From Liolophura sinensis (taxonomy: Eukaryota > Mollusca > Polyplacophora > Chitonida > Chitonidae), in NCBI RefSeq assembly GCF_032854445.1, contig NC_088301.1, positions 48,977,116 to 49,029,186 of the forward strand: 52,071 bases of DNA. The letters are read 5' to 3'. The position numbers and the translations under genes are program-made. Each line of letters begins with the position of its first letter. The first letter of the stretch is position 1. Of the stretch, positions 39,001 to 44,800 are shown in pieces. The notes beneath the pieces are model-generated. The model made no database searches. It was not told where the DNA came from and saw only the letters and a program-made list of their open reading frames with translations.

Positions 39001-41756
39001 CTGACTGACCATCCTTAACCTGAACCCTCCTGCAATTCTGATTGGCTCCCTAAAATACCCCTCTGTTGCTGGGGGCAGATAAAGGTTCTACCTTGCCTGA
39101 ATAATTTAACCTTTGCCCAAACAAAGAGTTCATAAAGTTTATGAATGCATATTCTTGCTTGTGTCTGGTAAGAGAAACAAAGAAAATCAGAAGTCCATGA
39201 TATATTTTCAGTGTTTTCATGAAGCTTTAGGATGTTTTGACTTTTATGATTTCTAGTTGTCATTTCCCTGCAACTCTTGATAAGCTCTGATGACATTTAA
39301 TTGTGTCACGTCTCATGAGGTGTACACCTGCATAATTTACAAACCTTGGGGCCTGGGAAAGGATGAAATTTGACTTTTAATTAGGATATGATAGGTTGGA
39401 TTTTGAGTCACAGACAGAAAAGATCTGAGTGGATAAGGTTTATTGCATTCTGTATGCAAAGTAACCTTGAAGATCTGGTTGAGGATGTGTTGTTTTGATT
39501 TCATTGCTTGATTAACAATTGCTTTTGCATTATTCATGATCATGGCAAACAATTTTGCCTTTGTGAAATTATTCAGCCAGATAATGTGAATGTTAAGGGT
39601 GTGTGTGTGTTGTTTTAGCCCAAGGTTTTTTTGTCCATCTGTGCTGATAGGTGTCTTAAATAGCCAGGTATGTTAGATGTATCTTGTTCACAGCTCACTG
39701 AGCTCTTTCACTTAGTGTCTGGATGAGTACCCTAATTGCCATAAGAATATATCCCTGTGTAGACCTAACATCAGCATTTTATCTGTCACTTTGTGGGTTT
39801 GTTTTTATCACTCAGACTTGCAAAAATTGTTAATTTTGTGTTGGATAAACATTTCAAGATTGTGTGGATGTGGCTAGCCTGGCTAATAAATGTCTTTACT
39901 TTACCTGTGGTGTTAGAGTTAAAGAAAGATTTATTACTACTTGGGGTTAATTGACTGGAGTGACAGCTAAGAGAATACTACAACCCTGAAAGCAAGATCA
40001 TATCAAATGTGTGCAGCAATTATTGGAATTAATTGGAATTACAACTAAGAAAACAAGATACTGTACTAGTATTGTCATTTAACACCTTTATACAGAGAAT
40101 GCAGGCAGGATTGTGTCAAATGTATGTACCCTAATTCCTCAACCTTTTAGCATATGAAGGAGCAAATTTCAGTGCAATTTATGCACATTTTTAATTTGAT
40201 TTTGGAGGTAAACCTACATTGGTTGACCAATTTCAGAGCTTCACAAAAAGTATAATTTTATCAGTCTCCACAGAATAATGTGTTTTGAACATGCTTGAAT
40301 AAACACCTTGTAAACATGTAAAACGTTTGAAGAATTACAGTAGTTGTAACACTGTACTGGTAGGGGTACCTAAGACTACAGTTTTATGCATTTATCCACA
40401 AAATCCAGAAGTCTGAGGAATTAATGAGAAAAATTTTCTGATAGGAATCAAGAACGAGATATAGCATCAAAATAAAACATCTGAAACAAACTGCAAACCT
40501 GACGAAAATCTAAGTTTTTATTCTAAACATTTCTGGCCTGCACTAGATTTTTGTTGTTACATGTAAATGACAGCTGGTTAAGTGTTAGACTGGGCCCTCT
40601 TTGACAAAACTTTGTAAATCAAGCTTTTCTCGTAAATGATGTCGCCTTATGACACTTTAGCCTTGATGTCTTTTACGAAAAAAGTTACGAGAAATGTGAC
40701 TTCTGAAGTTTCGTGAAAGTGGCCCCTGATGCATATTAATAAAGATACAGGAGTATCTGGGGGAATTTGGCAGTTTTAAATTCATAAATTATGCTTAAAA
40801 TTTATTAGTTATAAAATATCAAGCTTATTTGAAACTGTTTGCTCTGCTTTGTTTGACAACTATATGGAGACCAACTTATTTGAAACTACTTTCTGGTGTT
40901 CCTTCAGGTGTTTATCTGAGTTTTGATGAATACATGTTCTGAGAACATAATACTGGTTTAATGATAATAACTATTATCACGGTCATAATTATTTCCTATT
41001 TTTTGGAAAGGTCTGTAAACAGCTTAATAAATTCTAAGAGTCCCTTTTCAGGCACAGACTGCAAGTATTCACACAGTGGCACTGCATGTCAAGCACCATG
41101 ATGGTTTCAGGAAGTCTATGTACTAAGATTATGAATTTTTTTTTATAAAGAATGGTTCAAATCTTATTTGATAACACAATACACAGTACATACGTAATTG
41201 CTGAATGTAAATCTGGCACATCTGAGGTTTTGTTAACATAGCTATACTTGTTTTGATTTATTTGTTTGTTTGGTGTTTATGCCGTGCTCAAATATATGTC
41301 ACTTGTACAATGGCTGCCAGCATTATGGTGGAAGGAAACCTGGCAGAGCCTGGGGGAAACTCACAGCAAAGGCATTGGTGGGAGGCTCCTGGGTCATTGC
41401 ACTCTGCTGGCGTGCTAACGCCCGTGGCCATGAGCCCCCATACTTGGAACAATCCTTTCAGCCGACACCACAGGAATAAAAGTAAAGCCGCCTTTTTAAA
41501 GAAAGGTTGCACAATTGCAAAGAATCCTATCAAGTTTCTCCAAACCATAAAAAAATTATACTATATTAGGTGTGAGGTTACCATATATTTATAAAGTTGA
41601 CACTACAATAGAACTTTTTGATTGTGTGGTATTCACTTTTTTCTCTTCTCTTTTTTATCCTTCTTCTGTGTCTTTACTTTGAACACTTCTTTAAAAGACA
41701 ATACTAATTGTTTTTAAAAATGCGCAGCAGAGAAACAGATGCTCAAGCACACACAC

Positions 41757-41809
<53 letters not shown>

Positions 41810-44800
41810 ACACCACTGCAAGCTGTATTAAACATTGTATCTGTTTCAAATCTGCCTGCAGGCAATGTTTACCTACAAAACCAGTGAAGCATGCATGGGA
41901 AGATTTGGAAGTCTGTGAATGATACTAGGATACCACAAACAGCGTTAAAAGATATGCATGCACATTGTTGGAAGCAATATGCCCTGTGCCATGTCAGGTT
42001 ACACAGTGCAAGATGCTTATCAGAAGATTTGAACTGAATTCTTGCTGATTACATTTCTGTGCATGGAATGAAGACTTGAAATGAATTTTTTAAACCTGAT
42101 GGTTTTCTGCATTAAATATATATCTACCCAGGCATGTGAAATAAAACTTCATTGAAGACTATGGCCAGATTACCCACCTCAGATATAAGATATGTTGAGC
42201 ATATCGTTGGCCAAAAACATGTTGATCAGAAAACATTCCTGAACAAAAACATCAGATGTAGTTATTCTCTCTATCAGACAATATATTACATGTACCTTCT
42301 AGGGACTTGTGTTCAAGATATGTACTTAAAGCAATTTTAGGTGAAGATTGAAAAAAAAAACATTATGCTTTGATTTGTTTGATATATGAAAGTCAAGGAA
42401 TGGTGTTCATACACATCTATTTTAAATGACGTAAAGTTTCGCCCATCAGTTACTGTCGTTTATGTATGTAGTACTAATTGTGCAACGCTGTCAACGCTAA
42501 TATCTAATGTTCATTTAATCACATCACCAGCTTTTCTGGAATTTTAACACCAGACCAGAAATTTGATTTGTTGTAGGTTTTTGGGATATTGGTCTGAAAT
42601 CAGCATCACCTTCATTAACTGTAGTAAAAACTACAGTTTTATGCATTTTTCCACAAGTTCCACAAGTTTGAGAAAATAATGAGTAAAATTTTCTGATAGG
42701 TGTCAAGAGCGAGATATGGTATCAAAATGAAACATTCTCAAACTGCAAACCTGATGAAAATCTCAAGTTTTTATTCTAAACATTTCCGGTCTGCAGTAGT
42801 TTTTGTATTTTCACATAAATCACAGCTGGTACATTGTTAGGTTGGGCCGTAACTTTTCTCGTAAATGACGTCACCTATTGACACTTTAACCATGACAACA
42901 TCTTTTACGAAAGAAGGTACAAGAAATGTGACTTATGAAGTTTCGTGAAAGTGGCCTCTGATGCATATCCATAAAGGTTTGTGCATATATGCACTGCTTT
43001 TGTACTGTAGGTTGTTAGAATGTAGATTATTTGTTTTAATGACCTGTCAAGAACAAAAAGCAGCACTTTGTAGTGATGTTATTCAGAGTCATGCCAGGTT
43101 GATACATTACAATGTAATGAGCCCTGTATACATTGCCACCAAGCAAAAGAAAAGAAAAATTTCCAGAAACCGGATCAATTTATTCTTTGTTCTTCGATCA
43201 GGTTTTTCAAGATTACTGGACGAGTGAGTTGGTTTAAGGCATGCTGTCCTTTGTTACTCTGCATCAACTTATTTTAGCTTCATCAAAGGACATGATCTAT
43301 TAGTTAACCTGCTTGTCAGTCCTAAGTATAAAACGGATCTGTGACAGTAATAGCTAATTTAATACCTAACTAATTCTCTCACTGTGCTTGATTTTGTGAT
43401 TTTATGCCAATTCAACACTATTGCATCCAAAAAAAAAAAAAAAAACAATACATAGAAGAGAGTCATGAGGAGAAAAGGAAAACAAAGTGAACTCTAGTTG
43501 TAGTTAACATGGCTCATTGAATAAGTTCGTGCATGATTTATGTCAGGAAGAGTTACTGTACTAGTGTATTTTTATGTGTGGAGAAATTCAGGCAATCTGA
43601 CACTGACGATCAAGTCAAGAACCCTCTTAACCAATAGCCTTTTCGCCAATTGGTTTGGATTTGGCCAATTTCAGGGCTTCACAAAAAGCATTGACTTATT
43701 AGTTTAAACAGAATAAATCCTTAAAACTATGCTTGAATAAACACCTTGTAAACATGCGAAAAGGTTGAAGAATTACAGTTATCATATAGCACAACATCAG
43801 TCAACATCAGTCAATGGAACAGCTTGGAAGTGTATATAATTCAGTACTTTGCAGTAGTGCCTTATTTTGATTTAAGCCATGTACTTGCCAAGAAAGCATG
43901 GAATAGATTTTTTGTTAGTTTACTATACTTAACTAACTGTTCATATATTTGGAAAGCACATTTTGGGAGAACATTTTCAATAGTGATAAGCACAGTGTGG
44001 TGTTAACTGAAGCATATATGTTTAATGGTCAAAATATGCCTACATGGTTTTTTGTCTCATTGAGCACGTTTTTGTTGATATGTATTTGTTATAAAATGTA
44101 AAACCATTCTTAACATTTCTTGTATTGCAGACATTGCATTATAGAATTTCACTGAAATCAACTTCGTAATCTTTTCAAAACTAACAAAACAATTCTAGTC
44201 AGGTCCTGGAGTGTGGGTTGTTATTAAAAAGGTACATTTTATCATATGCATCTTAATGTACATGTATATGACCCATGCCTACACATAGATACAGTAAACT
44301 AATGTCTCTCATGCGAGATTAGGGGGTCCGGGTTCATGTAGTTTGTCATAAGGGGAAAATATTACAGCCTCAGGATATAGGCATGAAGGTTATAATACAA
44401 TGTGCAGGATGATAGCCAGTGTAAAGCACATGAATAGATATTTTTAGTGTGCTGTGCTTTACTCATTGTTCTTAAATGTGGCAAACACATTTTGGGAGAA
44501 CAGTGTCACTATAGTGCACTAAGTGTTATTATGTATCACAGTTTTGGTTTAAGCCTATGTTAATGTACATGTAGTGTTAATACAGTGGGTGCTTTGCTAT
44601 TCTGTAAAATGCCACAGAGTGTATTGCAGGGCTTGGGGCTGTTTGTTATTCATGGATATAAAAGATGTTTGGAGGACGGTTAAATGGTACATGCAATATA
44701 CATATATACAGCTCCCCACATGAATTATTTCTCGCTCGTTTTAAACGAAGAATAACGATTGACACACAGAAATCAGAAGTTTAGAGGTTTCCTGTTATGT

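Noticed and set aside
41253-41594. ORFs of 69-113 codons on both strands
   Set aside because: They are read through the second SINE and its flank, with no protein similarity.
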